Below, piece by piece: positions 1 to 12,739 of a DNA stretch of 64,000 nt. A program made the translations under genes and the position numbers. The stretch spans positions 182,501 through 246,500 of the forward strand of contig JAXRKP010000304.1 of the NCBI GenBank assembly GCA_037039925.1. Direction: 5' to 3'. Numbering within the stretch: position 1 is the stretch's first letter; every line of letters begins with the position of its first letter. The notes under the pieces are model-generated. The model saw nothing but the letters and a program-made list of their open reading frames with translations. It was not told the origin of the DNA and made no database searches. This DNA comes from Doris montereyensis. Lineage: Eukaryota > Mollusca > Gastropoda > Nudibranchia > Dorididae.

Positions 1-85
1 CTCGTTCACATGTCTTTTTTTTCCATCTTGCTGTTTCCTTTTAATTCACCATGAGACAACTGCATATCATGGTGGATTTGAATAC
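1..85 (+). repeat. Repeat unit R, truncated by window start
   Basis: ccatcttgctgtttcctttt, then aattcaccatgagac and tcatggtggat. This is the second half of a ~130-base unit found more than 20 times here. Confidence 0.65.
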
Positions 86-591
86 ATTGTAATGAAATAT
101 AACAAAATCTGCTTTAGGCTTTCTCCATTCACCTCCATCATCGCGCAATGGTCTCTCTCCCTGTTTTGGGTCAGAATATTAACGTGGATGGAGTATATTA
201 TTATACAGTGTGTATATTTCAATAATGTATTGCTCATCCACTTCGTCGTCTTTGTGTTATTGTGGTCTTTGGCTGGTTTCCAGCGAGCAAAGCCCTGTAT
301 CTATGACAAAACAGCCACTGCCTGACCGGGTTGACTGACTTCCGCTCTATTTATCTCTCCTACTATAACTCTGAACCAGTACATTTGTCACGATATGACT
401 CTGCCCTCGCGTGATGCAGATGATGGATACGCTGGATACTATTTTAAGAAACTATGTCCGTGCGCGTGCAGATGACGGATACTATTTAAAGTAACGTAAG
501 TCTGCCGGTTTGCGTGCAATTGGCGGGTGGCGGAGATAGCTGTACGATCGAGTGTGTGCGGAGAGCGAGTACGAGCATGAGCACGAGCTGC

Positions 592-594
<3 letters not shown>
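86..594. other. Unassigned non-coding DNA
   Basis: Nothing recognised. Short readings only, with no homology I can name. Confidence 0.5.
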
Positions 595-659
<65 letters not shown>

Positions 660-751
660 GAGGGAGGGAGGGGGAGAGAGAGGAAGAGAGGAGGGAGAGA
701 GGGAGGAGGGGGAGAGAGAGGGAGAGAGGGAGTGAGAGAGAGATGGAGGGG

Positions 752-789
<38 letters not shown>

Positions 790-823
790 AGGGAGAGAAA
801 GAGAGACAGACAGACAGACAGAC

Positions 824-872
<49 letters not shown>

Positions 873-875
873 GAC

Positions 876-956
<81 letters not shown>
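595..956 (+). repeat. (GA)n microsatellite with (GACA)n interruptions
   Basis: About 360 bases of almost pure purine GA repeats, with gaca runs at about 807-822 and 847-870. All frames on both strands are open here only because of the repeat. Confidence 0.97.
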
Positions 957-957
<1 letters not shown>

Positions 958-1387
958 CACTAGTAATGTTGTGATAGTGAGTAAGAGTAAGACGTGGCTG
1001 TCGGTGGTGCAAACGTAACGGCTCGGCTGTCTGGTCATGGCCAGCCGCCTTTATTACCTGATCGAGTGTCTGAACTGTTTGTTGAACATCTGCTGTTAAT
1101 GTTGCGCCACCAATTGGTACCCAAGCCTTTCAATTAGGACCACTAGTTTGTAATAATCTTCCTATCACCTTAGTGGGGTTTTTTTACATGTACATAATAT
1201 TGTTTGTGGTTTTCGGGAGGGGGGTTGTCTTGTATTTTGTTTGGCTGTTGTTGTTTTTGGTTGTTTTGTTTTGATGTTTTTTGGGGATGGCTTTGTTCTT
1301 CTTCTCTTTTTGGGGCGGGTAGGTAAACAAAAGAGAAAAAGGGGGGGTGTTATTCTGGGCATTTGTCATCGCGTGGGTTTACATGAA

Positions 1388-1560
1388 TATGGTGGGCGGT
1401 TGGCAGGTTGCTACTGGTAGATGGAGAGTACTACTTCTTTCCTTTTCCTCTTTCACTTATCTTTTATCTTGCTGTTTCTTATCACCCATTCATCAACGGT
1501 GATTCACCCTGGCATCAAAATGAAACACAACGAATGGTAAACACGAGTCAAGACGGGGGA
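1388..1560 (+). repeat. Repeat unit R, partial and diverged
   Basis: ggtgggcggttggcaggttg, tactacttctttcctttt and cttttatcttgctgtttctt match the family. The end is rearranged. Confidence 0.55.
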
Positions 1561-2227
1561 CATACAGTAAGATGCTGGCCTTATTAATATTAGGTTAAAC
1601 AAAACAATCAGAACTACACGATATCGGAGAATATTGAGGTGGTGGGACGTGCAAACATTAAAGATCCTTTTGGGTGAGTTTAAGTCCGGGTTTCCTTGAT
1701 CACCTGCTTGCCGCTTCAAAGCATAAAGTGAACGGGGTAAAACATCAAAGGAAAAACAATAAAGGAAAAACTTGTCTCTTGTTTTGCGACCTATTCCTCT
1801 TTTGTTGTGCAAAACAATTTAGGGTTGTCTCTCTCTAAAGTCTTGTTTGTTTGTCTCTTTCACACCTTGTGGGTGAGAGCTGTTGATGATGTGCGTTGTT
1901 GTGTTTTTCTGTTTCCATTTCAATGCAACTGATGGACTGGGTTTGAGATTTGTTTTTGGGAAACGAAATTTCTTTATGGGAGGAGAGAGAGGGTCGTTAA
2001 TTTCATGTCTTGCGTTTTGTGTTTTTGTAAATTACAATCATGTTTTTGCCCGTTTTTGTTTTTGTTTAAGCTTTGTCTTTGTCTTTTTGTTTGTTTGTGG
2101 GGTTTTGGGGTGTTGTTGGGGATTTAATGAAATGGCCCACTTAAAATTTTATACATGTGTTGGTAAGTTTTGGGTGTTGTTTAAAAGGTTTTGGATGTTG
2201 TTGGGGAATTTTGTAAAGTTATAAAAA

Positions 2228-2515
2228 CACTTGGTGTTGTTGGGGTTTTGGGTGTTGTTTCGGGGGATTTTGGGTGTTGTTGGGGGTTTTGGGGTGTTGT
2301 TTTTTGGTTTTGGATGTTGTTGGGGGTTTTGGGTGTTGTTTTTGGTTTTGGGTGTTGTTGGGGGTTTTGGGTGTTGTTTTGGGTTTTGGGTGTTGTTGGG
2401 GGTTTGGTGGGTGTTTTGTTTTTGGTTTTGGGTGTTGTTGGGGTTTGGGTGTTGTTTTTGGTTTTGAGTGTTGTTTTTGGTTTTGGGTGTTGTTTTTTGG
2501 TTTTACGGAGCAAGG
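2228..2515 (+). repeat. G-rich minisatellite, unit like ggttttgggtgttgttgggg
   Basis: About 12-14 imperfect copies of a 20-24-base unit, all with the G-rich strand on +. Many runs of three to five G give G-quadruplex potential. Looser copies extend upstream to about 2095. Confidence 0.9.
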
Positions 2516-2671
2516 GGGGTGTTTTTGGAGTTTTTTGTGGGCAGGGAGGCTATAACGGGGGGATTCTCTGTGTTTGTTTGATTTGGTTTAGCACACAAAC
2601 AAAGGTAAGTTTGTTTATGATTTTGTTTTGGGGGCTTCGTTTACCTTAACTTGGGTTGTATTTTCACAGAA

Positions 2672-2935
2672 GTACTACTGGGGGGAGAGGTCCTACTTCT
2701 TTTCTTTCACTCTGTCACTTGTCTGCCATCTTGCTGTTTCCCCTACATTCACCCTGGGACCACATCAAGAGCATAATGCTAGCGGTTGGCGGGCAGTACT
2801 AGTGTGGAGGACGTCACACTTCTTTCCTTCTTAAACTCATCTTTCATCTTGCTGTTACCTCATAATTTAATTCACCTGAAAACACCGTACATGGTGGGCA
2901 GGAGGTAAATTTCAATGAAACAAACAATATGAAAA
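2672..2935 (+). repeat. Two repeat R units in tandem
   Basis: Unit 1 (2672-2768) has ggtcctacttcttttctttc and catcttgctgtttccc. Unit 2 (2780-2935) has ggttggcgggcagtactagt, catcttgctgtta and aggtaaatttcaatgaaaca. Confidence 0.65.
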
Positions 2936-3004
2936 CACACTACATTCACATAAGGTGGATGGGGTAAACACGAGTCAAGACAGACAAAGAGGACTCGACT
3001 AATA

Positions 3005-3424
3005 ACAATAGTCCAGAGATAAACAAAATAGCAAGGTGCCGGCCTTTCAACAGATAGTCAGTTAGAAAAAAGGTAGTGGGTTCGAGCCCTATTGGCCAAC
3101 GGTTGAAAATTGTTGTTTTGTTTTTTTTCGCTTGCTTTTTTCAGCAAAATCTACCACCCATCCACCCCATTTCCCTGGTCCAGATAGATGGATCGACACC
3201 TAGTCCCATCGTTAACGGACGATAAAAAGGAGGTCCCGTGTGCGGATCACAACACTCTGGGCACGTTAAAGATCCTTTTAAGGCTGTTTACTGGGTATCT
3301 GTCTTGTCTGATAGAATTGTCCGGGCAAAATTCCAAAATCCTAGAGAAAAAAAACAGCCCCACACGATGGACTGTTGGTTGGTTTGTTTAGTTGCGGATG
3401 TTTAGGTAAAATCAAATCAAATTT
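3005..3424 (+). mobile_element. SINE family A, copy 1
   Basis: A tRNA-like head (ggtagtgggttcgagccct as B box) is followed by a conserved body: ggatcgacacctagtcccat, gataaaaaggaggtcccgtg, cacgttaaagatcc, and a tail ending ggtaaaatcaaatcaaatt. The same order recurs in the other family A copies. The head here is disrupted by a short insertion before the B box. Confidence 0.75.
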
Positions 3425-3857
3425 AGAATACATTGGACTGAACCGGGTAAAACATCAGTGAAAACAATGGGAAAGGAAAACAGATTGTGTTTTTTTGGGG
3501 GAAGTCTGGGCTGTTTGAAGTGTATGCGACACTAGTCTGAAAGTGGATTGTGTTATGTATATAATACATACTATGCCAATTTTGTTGTGTACTCCAAAAA
3601 CAATTTAGGGTTGTTATCTTGAAGGAGTTTGTTTGTTGTAATTTTGGAAAAGCGTTGTGGGTGAGATCGTGTCGTGAGTGATGAGTCATTATAAGCTCTC
3701 TAGCCAAGGATGTCACGTTTTTTCTCTCTTGTATTATGAACATGACGAGAAAGCAACGTGACGGCGTGGATGTCGATTTTGTAGAGAACCCGACTATCGA
3801 TCGACATTTATTTGTCATTCCAATATATTTTTATGACTAGAATTACAGCAACTAAGG

Positions 3858-4218
3858 GGACCAGGTAGTCCTGAGGCAAGGTGTCGGCCTCTCATCAAGA
3901 GGTAGTGGGTTCGAATTTCAGCCCCTCTAACGATTGAAAAATTGTCTCGCGGTTTTTTTCGAGCAAAATCTACCCCCCTCCTTGGTCCAAGTAGGTGGAT
4001 CGACACCTAGTCCCATCGGAGACAGAACGATAAAAAGTAAAGGTCCCATAGTACAGATCACAACACTCTGTGCACGTTAAAGATCCCAGGTAGGTGGATT
4101 GGCTGTTTACAGGGCAGCCCTTGGCTCTTTACAGGGACACAGTTTAAACAATCCTACCAAAAACCCGAAATCACCTTTGTTGTGGGTGTGGGTACAATCA
4201 AATCAAATCAAATCAAGT
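3858..4218 (+). mobile_element. SINE family A, copy 2 (near complete)
   Basis: The head reads ggtagtcctgaggcaaggtg (A-box-like), then gtagtgggttcgaattt (B box). The body carries ggatcgacacctagtcccat, acactctgtgcacgttaaag and a tail of repeated atcaa units (4196-4218). It is the best copy for defining the family. Confidence 0.8.
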
Positions 4219-6104
4219 CAACCTTTGAATGCCCTGAAATACACGTTGAAAAATCATAGAATAATTTTAAGATTCAAATCACTCATGAAAAATGTATTTT
4301 AAAGTATGAAGGTGTCTTAACAAAGGTTAACTTTATATAGGGTGGTAGATTGACAGATACCAGCAATACCAGCTGCAAACTTCATTGAATTCCATCAAGG
4401 GAAACGACCTATGAGACCACAGATTTTACAATTATGTGTCAACAAATAAATTACCATTAAAAGACAGTCTGAGACCAATTCAAGAGCCAAGAGCAGTTCG
4501 AATACCGCACGCCAAAACAGAAATATATGAAAACTCATTTCTTTGTTTTTGTAACAAAGCGCCGCAGACTAGAACAACTTAGATGAAGACATACATGTAG
4601 TACACACAAACAAGCAGTCGACAGTTTCAAAACTGCAAAAGTCAGCCAACAGCAAGATTAAAACAGTAGACCACAATAGACCACGATCTCAATGAGTAAC
4701 CAAATCAACTAACACTCTCACTAGTCTCACTATCGAGTTTTAAAGGCCAGTAAGAATTATACACGGTAAAAATAAATATACAGATAAAGATACAAGTATT
4801 GACCGGCACTGGAGGGAACTTGATCAACAGTCAACAGCCGGAGACCTTTGGGAGTTGAGATTAGTCAAGGTTTACATTGTGAATGAGAGTTTTTTTGTAG
4901 ATTAAGACGAGGTGAGGGGGGGGCATGGGAGGTGGTAAGAGGGGGAGGGGATGAACTCCAGGAAACCGTCGTGATTCGGCCTCCTTGAGATTTTTTTTTT
5001 AAACAAATTAGAAATTTGAACAGTAGATGGATGGTTCTTGTCAGAAATAGAGGATGGAAGAAAATAGAGAATAAAGGGAGATAAAAATAATCAAGCAAGA
5101 GAAGAGAAACATGGACGATTGTAATGATTTGGTAACGAAAGGGAAATATTCTGTTCTTTAGCCTTTTTCTCTCTTTTTTATGTACATGATTAGGTAATCA
5201 TCGATAAAAAAAATGTTCATCGCTTTTTCAACAAAAAAAACGCTTAAACTACATCATATTTTTGTCAGTTGCGTGCAACATGACGTGAGTGTTAACTTTC
5301 CTCTCTTTTTTCTCTCTTTTCTTGTCAACAGCGTTTTCTGCAGATATCCCAACGGCCATTTGGTTCACTACTCCTGTTTCACCAAAGATGCCAACAAATA
5401 GACGTCTTTAATTTAGCATCAGAGTTTATTAGTGATAGACGACAATAAGTGACATCTCCACCAAGGAATACAGGACAAACACGTGACACGTGACGTGACG
5501 TTTCAGGTATAACCTTTGTGAGACAACAGCCGAGTAATATCTATACACCAATGCATGCATCATACAAAGTGATGTCAAATAGAAGGAAAAACAGAAAAGG
5601 GGAGGGGAGAGAGAAAGGGGGTGAATAGGGAAGAGAAGAATCAAGAAAGGGAAAATGATGATATTAAGAATAAGTAGAGGGGGAAAGGGGAAATAAGGGC
5701 GGGGGTGGAGGAGTGGGGTCGGCAGGAGAAGTTAAAGGGGAAAGAGCGAAAAAGAGAAGGCCAGAGAATAGGAGATTTAGATCAAGAAACTGAGAAAGGA
5801 GAGAGGTAAAGAAAGAGTCAAGGGTATTATGGAATGGAGAAGTGAAGAAAAATTAATACTTAGACAAGAGGGAAGAATTGAGAGAGAAAGATGAAAAGAA
5901 GTATCAACAAGGTTTTGAAAAATATACATTAACCGTATGAATAGTATACAAATATTAAAATTAAATGATAATGATGGAGAATGATGAAAGGACGTATTAA
6001 GAAGGTTTAAAAAAATCAATATGCAATAATGGTATGAAATTATACATATGTTAGAATTAAATGACAATGATGAAGTGAAACTATTTATCTTAAGATGCGC
6101 AGGT
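4219..6104. other. Unassigned AT-rich DNA, purine-rich on + from 5570 to 5890
   Basis: I see no gene or named repeat. The 5570-5890 part is strongly GA-biased (gggaaagggg, gagaaagg) without being a clean microsatellite. A cacgtgacacgtgacgtgac cluster lies at 5481-5500. Confidence 0.5.
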
Positions 6105-6170
6105 TACTTGTTTGTTTCTTCAAAGTAACCCTGTCCACCATGGCGGTGATCTCAGGAGGGTAAGATGCAG
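6105..6170 (-). repeat. Repeat unit R, the only inverted copy found
   Basis: The reverse complement reads cctgagatcaccgccatggt, ggacagggttactttgaag and aaacaaacaag, matching the 3' half of the unit. Confidence 0.55.
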
Positions 6171-6718
6171 GAAACCAAAGCGCAAACATCCCAAACAGTT
6201 TGTTGCTGACTCCGTTTTGGAGGACGGTGGTGGACAATCAAAATTATGGTGGAGTTGTCACTTATTGTTGTCATTTTGTCACTTTTAACTTCACTACACC
6301 ATGGCTCCTTTGTGTCATTTACAATTTATTGTATTATGACAAAACTTGGTGCTTCCTCCAGGATCCAAAATAAAACCTGTCAAATCACTAAATGCCTTAT
6401 GTAATACACAATATGATATACAAAGTCTTTCCTGCAATTAACCCGTCATAGTACTACTCGATAGACTAATCTCTTGAAGTATTTAAATGTGGGTTTGCAT
6501 TGCAATCAACGAGGAGAAAAAGGTGGCAGAGACGCAAAAATTCCAAACAGTATTTGTTGTGAAGATGTCTCTCATTTTTATGCTTGATTTCGCTTCTTTT
6601 CTTTTTTTCCCCCTTGTTTTCATAGCTTTAGGTTGTTAATTTATTTCTAAAAGGGGACCACGGCAAAGGATGAGTTTGCGGTGTGTCACATGGCTTTTAT
6701 GTAACCGGATACAAACAG

Positions 6719-7080
6719 TTAATTTCTTTGTGACCATCATGTCGGCCTCTCAACCAAAAGGTCGTGGGTTCAAGCCCCTGATGGGTGAAAAATTTTCTCT
6801 AGTTTGTTTTTTTCCAGTAAAACCACACTCACCCCCACCCCTGGTGGTTTGTAGGTGGATTGACACCTAGTCCCATCGGAGACGGCCGATAAAAAGCAGG
6901 ACACCATGAGCAGATCACATGTTCAAGATCCCTTGGCTGTTTACAGGGCGGTCCGGATAAAATTAAAAATCTCACCAGAACTTCAGAGATCACCGTAGTT
7001 AAGGGTGTGGGTAAAATTAAAAATCCCACCAGAACTTCAGAGATCACTGTAGTTAAGGATGTGGGTAAAATCAAATTATC
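6719..7080 (+). mobile_element. SINE family A, copy 3 with duplicated tail
   Basis: The head has gtcggcctctcaaccaaaag and cgtgggttcaagcccc. The body has gattgacacctagtcccatc. The tail segment of about 53 bases (aaaatc.caccagaacttcagagatcac.gtagttaagg.tgtgggt) occurs twice in tandem at 6960-7070. Confidence 0.75.
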
Positions 7081-7089
7081 CATCATAGA

Positions 7090-9460
7090 ATACTACTATC
7101 TCGATGGGTGTGTGTGGTAGGGGGTGGGGTCTTGCTTTTGTGAGGGTTTTTTTTCTTCTTTTTCTTAATGGAGTAGGTTCGGTTTATTTTTTATGACTTT
7201 GGAGTGGGGTTTTTTTGGTGGGGAGATTCATTGGGGGGAAAGAAGAGCTGGGGGTCGTTGTTGTTTTTGTTGGGGGGTTGTTTTTGTTTTGTTTTTGGGG
7301 TGGTGGTCGGGTGGTGATAGGCCTGGGCATAACTTGGTCAACAGTCAACATGATATTTCGTTTTGGATGAAGCATTGCTGTCTGAGACTCCTCTAGGGAA
7401 ATATATTTTAATTCTACAGAAAGACATATACATGTAATATCTGTTGCTTAGTAAACTTCATAATCATTATTATTTAACTTTTATTTATTCCTCAATCAAA
7501 GCATATAAATGATTTCTCTGTCACTCATTGTTGTGTTTAAGTGTTTTAATATTTTCTAAACAAAAATAGTTTTATCCTCCATCCGATGAGACATTAACAT
7601 ATTGTATACATTATTATGTATGTCAATTTCAATTCCCAATATGGTATGAGATTCTTATGTCGAAGATGCTAACCTTATGGCATTGTTTTTAAACTGTTTT
7701 AGATTGGCAAGTTTGAAATTACTTGAAAATGTTTTGTTTTACTTACACCGCTTGAAGAGATAATGGAGAGAAAAAAACAACTGGTGTTGTTGGTTTTGGG
7801 TACGGTATGAAAGCTAATTGTCGTAGTGCTAATTTTGTTGGTGTTTTTTTCTTGTTGGTTTTGTTGGTGCTTTTTTTACTCATCAGGGGAATGGAAATCC
7901 TTGGGCATTATTTTTTTTTTTAAAGAATGCAAACTCTCATTTCACATGCTTTAATACATTCTCCTCTCTCAAAGTTATGGAATTACTGTATCAGTTGGGT
8001 GGTTTAGCTTCTTTTTTTTATTGATCAAATCTAAAATTATTATATGACCCCCAAACAGCTCAGGGAGAAAAACACATAATGAGCCAACATGACTTTTATC
8101 ACTTATGAGCAGCTGAAGATTGAATAATGTATAGGTGCTTTACATTTCTTCTCCCCAGTTTCCCTCTCTCTCTTCCCCCTCCCTCTCCCTTTCTCTACCT
8201 CTCACTCGATGGGAACAGTAATATCTTGACCTTGTCCCATTTGGGCATAGAATAGAAATCTACTTTTTAGAGACTGCAATCAAATTGCCTTACAAAAATT
8301 GCTTGAAACTTTTTTTTATTGTTGTATGATTATTATCTATGGTGATATTTGTACCAACATCTAAATGAATCAACATCTTTATTTGCTTTTATTTTTTAAA
8401 ATATTTGTACCAACAAAATCTAAATGAATCAACATCTTTCATTCGCTTTTGTTTAGAGTTCATTTTATAATTCATATTATTTTATAGTGGCTTAAAGAAA
8501 ATTAACTAACGAGTATAGGAAGGATTCCTGATAATATATTTTGAGATCCATTTTTTCCCCTGTGTGTTCTATATTCTACATCAATTTTGCTTGTGCTAGA
8601 TTTTCTGAAAAGCTATCATAATGGCTCAAATGGATGTGTACTTAGACGTATGAATGATTGGTACATGTATTAACTAACTGTATTAACTAACGAGTATAGG
8701 AAGAATTATATTACAAACGTTTCTTTTAATTCATGCAGTGAAAAGTTAAAGATTCTTATTTTATGGTGTGTTTTTTTTTCTTTCAAGTTGTTTTTTTCCC
8801 CTCAGTGAATGACTTGCTAATTAAAAGAGATTTTGAATGACTCTATCAACATTTTAGAATCTTAGGATAGTATTGAATATGACAGATTTGTGGCCTATAA
8901 AAAGGCAAAATTGTCTTTTATAGATTGCATTCGTTTGTGTATTATTGATTGATATGCAGGTCCTAAAGCATAAATGTACTAGATTTATTTCAAGAAATAA
9001 AAGTGTTGCTTTTATGAATGTCCCATTACTTGCTTCTCTGAAAATCATTAAAGAAAACTGTATGATTGAAATTTCACTGAAATAAATTAATTTTCCAACA
9101 AAAGAAATATTTGTTATTCAATTTTATGTCTAGACATAATTGTGTACGGTTGAAGAAAAGTGCTTAAAAGTAATCATACTGTTACTGAAGCCTAAGAATA
9201 CTATCTTAGTACAAACCACAAGTAGTTTCGGCTGGATTTTTTAAAATCAGACAAGCGTTGACTGTTGACTGGGGCCATTCATTCACATTGTGAAGTGAGA
9301 ATAAAAGCCACATATGTTACGGTCTTAATGCCGAATGACTACAATAGTATCATTATAATCTCATAATATTATGGTTATCGTGGCCGCGGAAGAAATTATT
9401 TCAAGGTGAACACAAAGACTTGCAATAGTCGTCTTTCTCGTTGTTTCTTTTTTATATCGC
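7090..9460. other. Unassigned AT-rich DNA
   Basis: T-rich with short tandem duplications near 8.35-8.7 kb. No coding signal. Confidence 0.5.
8345..8460 (+). repeat. Short tandem duplication (~55 bases)
   Basis: atttgtaccaacatctaaat, gaatcaacatctttatttgc is followed by a second copy, atttgtaccaacaaaatcta, aatgaatcaacatctttcat. A smaller motif, ttaactaacgagtataggaa, recurs at about 8503 and 8682. Confidence 0.8.
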
Positions 9461-9462
9461 AC

Positions 9463-9765
9463 TCGGGGAATCGATAGTCCAGAGGCAAGATGCTAGCCCC
9501 TCTACCAAAAGGCCATGAGTTTAAGCCCAGACTGTTTGAAAAATTTAATCGAGTTTTTCACCCACCCTCCTAATTCATGTAGGGGGATCGAAACCTTGTC
9601 CAATTGGAAACGGACAATAAAAAGGAGGTCCCGTATGGAGGTCACTGCGTTGTGCACGTTAAAGATCTCTTGGTTGTTTACAAGACAGTTAAGGCACACA
9701 CAAAATTTAAATCCTCCTGAATCACCGCGATCTCCTTATTTGTGGATGTGAGTAAAATCAATTTT
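9463..9765 (+). mobile_element. SINE family A, copy 4
   Basis: The head reads gatagtccagaggcaagatg and gccatgagtttaagccc. The body is aggtcactgcgttgtgcacg, ttaaagatctcttggttgtt, and the tail is gtggatgtgagtaaaatc. It is more diverged, with a shortened middle. Confidence 0.7.
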
Positions 9766-9892
9766 ATTTTTAAAAATCAAATATCGCACCCAATTTGTCA
9801 GTCTCAGGAAAGGAAATTTATCAAGAGAAAGAAAGCCTCTACTTCGTTTATTTTTCTATTATTTCTCATATTCAAAGATAAAGGTGGATTTA

Positions 9893-10250
9893 TGGTCAGT
9901 ATCCCCGCACAAGTGCAGGCTCATCGACTGTACATCATTTATCCCCACCCCCAGCAGGCCATTTCATTCAGTCTTTCTGAACTCCCGGGGAATACCCGGG
10001 GAGCATACAGTACACAAGCCTGTTAGGCTTTTCGTCCTAACATTCTGACAAGATCTTTCTCTACCTATAGCTGGGTACTCATTCACACCTTGTTCAAGCG
10101 AGGAAATCAGAGTAAAGTATCTTTCCTAAGAGTCCAACCTTGTAAACAAACAAAAAACCCACCTGTGCCAGCCGTATGGTTTGAACCAGTGTCGTCGTGA
10201 ATACAAACTCACAGCACTACGGTTTTGCTACTACGCTTCTAAGTATTAGT
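9893..10250 (-). mobile_element. SINE family B, copy 1 (inverted)
   Basis: It shares, in reverse orientation, the blocks ggtgtgaatgagtacccagc, cttgtgtactgtatgctccc, gaatgaaatggcctgctg, aaatgatgtacagtcg and cacttgtgcggggata with the two sense copies. The head contains ctggttcaaaccatacggct-like sequence with a tRNA-like B box. Confidence 0.7.
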
Positions 10251-10254
10251 ATAA

Positions 10255-11875
10255 ATAGCTGTCGGAGCCCGGTACATCCCATGATTATATCTATAAAGTA
10301 AATATAAAAAAACAAGTTTTTTATCAAATCAAACAAGAGAGCAATGGTGTCTTGATATCCGAGGAGAATAATCGATTACTTACTTTTCAGATGGAAACGA
10401 AAATATGTGTATAGTTTACGGTTGACAGCTGATAAAGAAGTGATCGTGTTTTGTTCCGTCTAGATAAGTCAAATAGTTAAGACATTGATATATCTTCCAA
10501 ATACATAATTATATAGTGACAGAACAGAGTAATAAAATCAATCAACAGTGACCCTCTATCTCACTTTGTTGGTTTTTTTTTAAAGAAATTCAAAACATAA
10601 AAATGATTATGATGCAGATGATTCTTATGTTTTGAAATCTCAAAAGATGTTATGTTAATTGTTTTTAGAGATTAAAGCAGTGTTTTGTTTTATAAGAAAT
10701 TATTTGCATCTACTTTTTGCTTTGATTTTTCCAACATTGCAAACTATCACCGCCTGGTGTGGTGTGACCTACTTTATATATCAAGTATGTGACCCAGTGC
10801 AAAGTTAACACATTCGTAATATGGCTCATTTTCTTTCTACTACCATCTGTTAAAATTGTACAGCAGTCGCCACCGTTGTATATATTGTTTATATTAGTTG
10901 TTCTCTAGCTGAATTACACGCGAGGCATAATTCCAGTACCATTGTATGTACATTGTATAATGAGGATAATGGTAAACTTGTTGGTTTGTTGGTGGGAACG
11001 CTGTGAAACAAAACATTTAGTAAAGTGAAGGCGCGGGGGAGGGGGTGAGTACTACGATAACGAGAACAAAGTTATCATGCAGGTGTGCATAACATAATTT
11101 GTGCCCATATACATTTGATCTAAAATATGTATTCGAGCCTAACGACATAGGCAATGCTTGCTCAGCATCAGTTGCGCCATCCTGATAATGACAATGTTGG
11201 TGTAAATTTGAACGATGCATCACTATTTTATATCCTAACATTATAGTTTTGGGGTATTTTATCTTTCCTCTCTCCTGAACCTTTTACCTAGAAGTTTACC
11301 TTTAATGAGTTAAAAGTCCGATCGATGTATTTACCTTTTTTTAAAATATGTGTTGAGGAAATCTTTTCACTTATAATATGTGATTTTTTGTTGGGGTTGT
11401 GGATCGGCTGTGTGTAATTGCTGAAACATGGGCCAAAGCATATTTTAACATGCAAATTAAAATTATGCATATTATCTTTATCGTCCACATTGAGCAGAAC
11501 TACACATGTTACTCATAAGTCCCTGACAGTCTAGGAACAACTGTAGGTCATCTGATCCTGATCAAGCCGATGACTTCCTATGTAAAGCGAGTCCAAGTTG
11601 GATGACCTTGATATTGTACCTGACTTCCGGTTCTCAGACATGTTCCAAAGAAATCGGATGCTTCAGACTCCAGCCTGATTGCACTTATGAGCATCGACTT
11701 TATTTCTTAAATTTTGTACCTAGGCATATCGGACACAACGAAGCTACCCGTCCCCTTCTACCCCCGACGCAAACAAAGAGTCTAAAATTAAGTATCAGCT
11801 GACCAATCAATGTGTCAGCTGCCAACTCGCCTTTTCCTTTCACACCTTTTGCCTTTACTCATTTGGAGATCCAGT
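10255..11875. other. Unassigned AT-rich DNA
   Basis: Nothing recognised apart from the repeats flanking it. Confidence 0.5.
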
Positions 11876-11879
11876 TCGT

Positions 11880-12135
11880 GCGATTGAAAAAATAACAACC
11901 CACGAAGTCGACTGGTCAAAGTATCCTTCATTTAGGTCAACAATGATTTCATAATCATAATGTGATGAAATTTATGATAATATACATTTTATATCACAGT
12001 TCTGATAAATTAAAGCGATTGAACAAACAAAAAACAACCCACGAAGTCGATTGGTCAAAGTATTATTGTCTCCCTCCATTTAGGCCAGCAATGATTTCAT
12101 AATCAAAATGCGTTATGTCACAGCTCTGATATACT
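11880..12135 (+). repeat. Tandem duplication of ~130 bases
   Basis: acaacccacgaagtcgactg, gtcaaagtat, catttaggtcaacaatgat and ttcataatcataatg recur with few changes in copy 2 (12036-12110), together with the cacagttctgata / cacagctctgata ends. Confidence 0.85.
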
Positions 12136-12295
12136 TGAAAATTACAATCAATTCTAGTATTTAAATAATCGTAACGTGAGTCAATTCAACTGGACTATTT
12201 TCTATTTGCTTTTGTTCTGTCTTTGTTTGAATAATTTATCAATGTATTCTGGGGTGTATGTTGGTGTGGGCTTCTTTACATTTGTTTTAGCTGCT

Positions 12296-12362
12296 GCTGT
12301 TGCTGCTGCTACTATTACTACTACTACTACTGCTACTGCTACTACTACTACTACTGCTGCTG

Positions 12363-12411
<49 letters not shown>

Positions 12412-12416
12412 TACTG

Positions 12417-12466
<50 letters not shown>

Positions 12467-12570
12467 GCTACTACCACTACTGCTATTACTACTACTACTA
12501 CTACTACTACTACTGCTGCTGCTACTGCTACGTCTACTGCTGCTGCTACCACTGCTGTTGTTGCTGCTGC
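12296..12570 (+). repeat. Triplet repeat tract (ACT)n with (GCT) interruptions
   Basis: About 275 bases of ACT/GCT triplets, open in all six frames. The apparent poly-Thr, poly-Leu and poly-Ser/Val readings come from the repeat and have no other coding support. Confidence 0.95.
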
Positions 12571-12667
12571 AACTCCGGAGTACTGCTGTTGCTCTATTTA
12601 AGTTTCTACGTCTTTTACATTGATGCATTCCTACTGCTGATCATGTTCATGCCGTCCGGACACCGAG

Positions 12668-12702
12668 AAAAGAGAGAGAGAGAGAGAGAGAGAAGAGAGA
12701 CC

Positions 12703-12737
<35 letters not shown>
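12668..12737 (+). repeat. (GA)n microsatellite
   Basis: About 70 bases, interrupted by gaagagagacctcc. Confidence 0.95.
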
Positions 12738-12738
<1 letters not shown>

Positions 12739-12739
12739 A

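Noticed and set aside
439..1038. Long minus-strand and plus-strand readings rich in Leu-Ser or Arg-Glu
   Set aside because: They are produced entirely by the (GA)n tract. The same applies to similar readings at 14.4-15.0, 31.5-31.8, 34.4-34.7, 39.0-39.4, 45.3-45.6 and 50.4-50.8 kb.
2181..2649. Long readings on both strands in the G-rich minisatellite
   Set aside because: Periodic repeat without stops, not a gene.
12176..12628. Poly-Thr, poly-Leu, poly-Val and poly-Ser readings in four frames
   Set aside because: All are artefacts of the triplet tract; flanks have no coding features.
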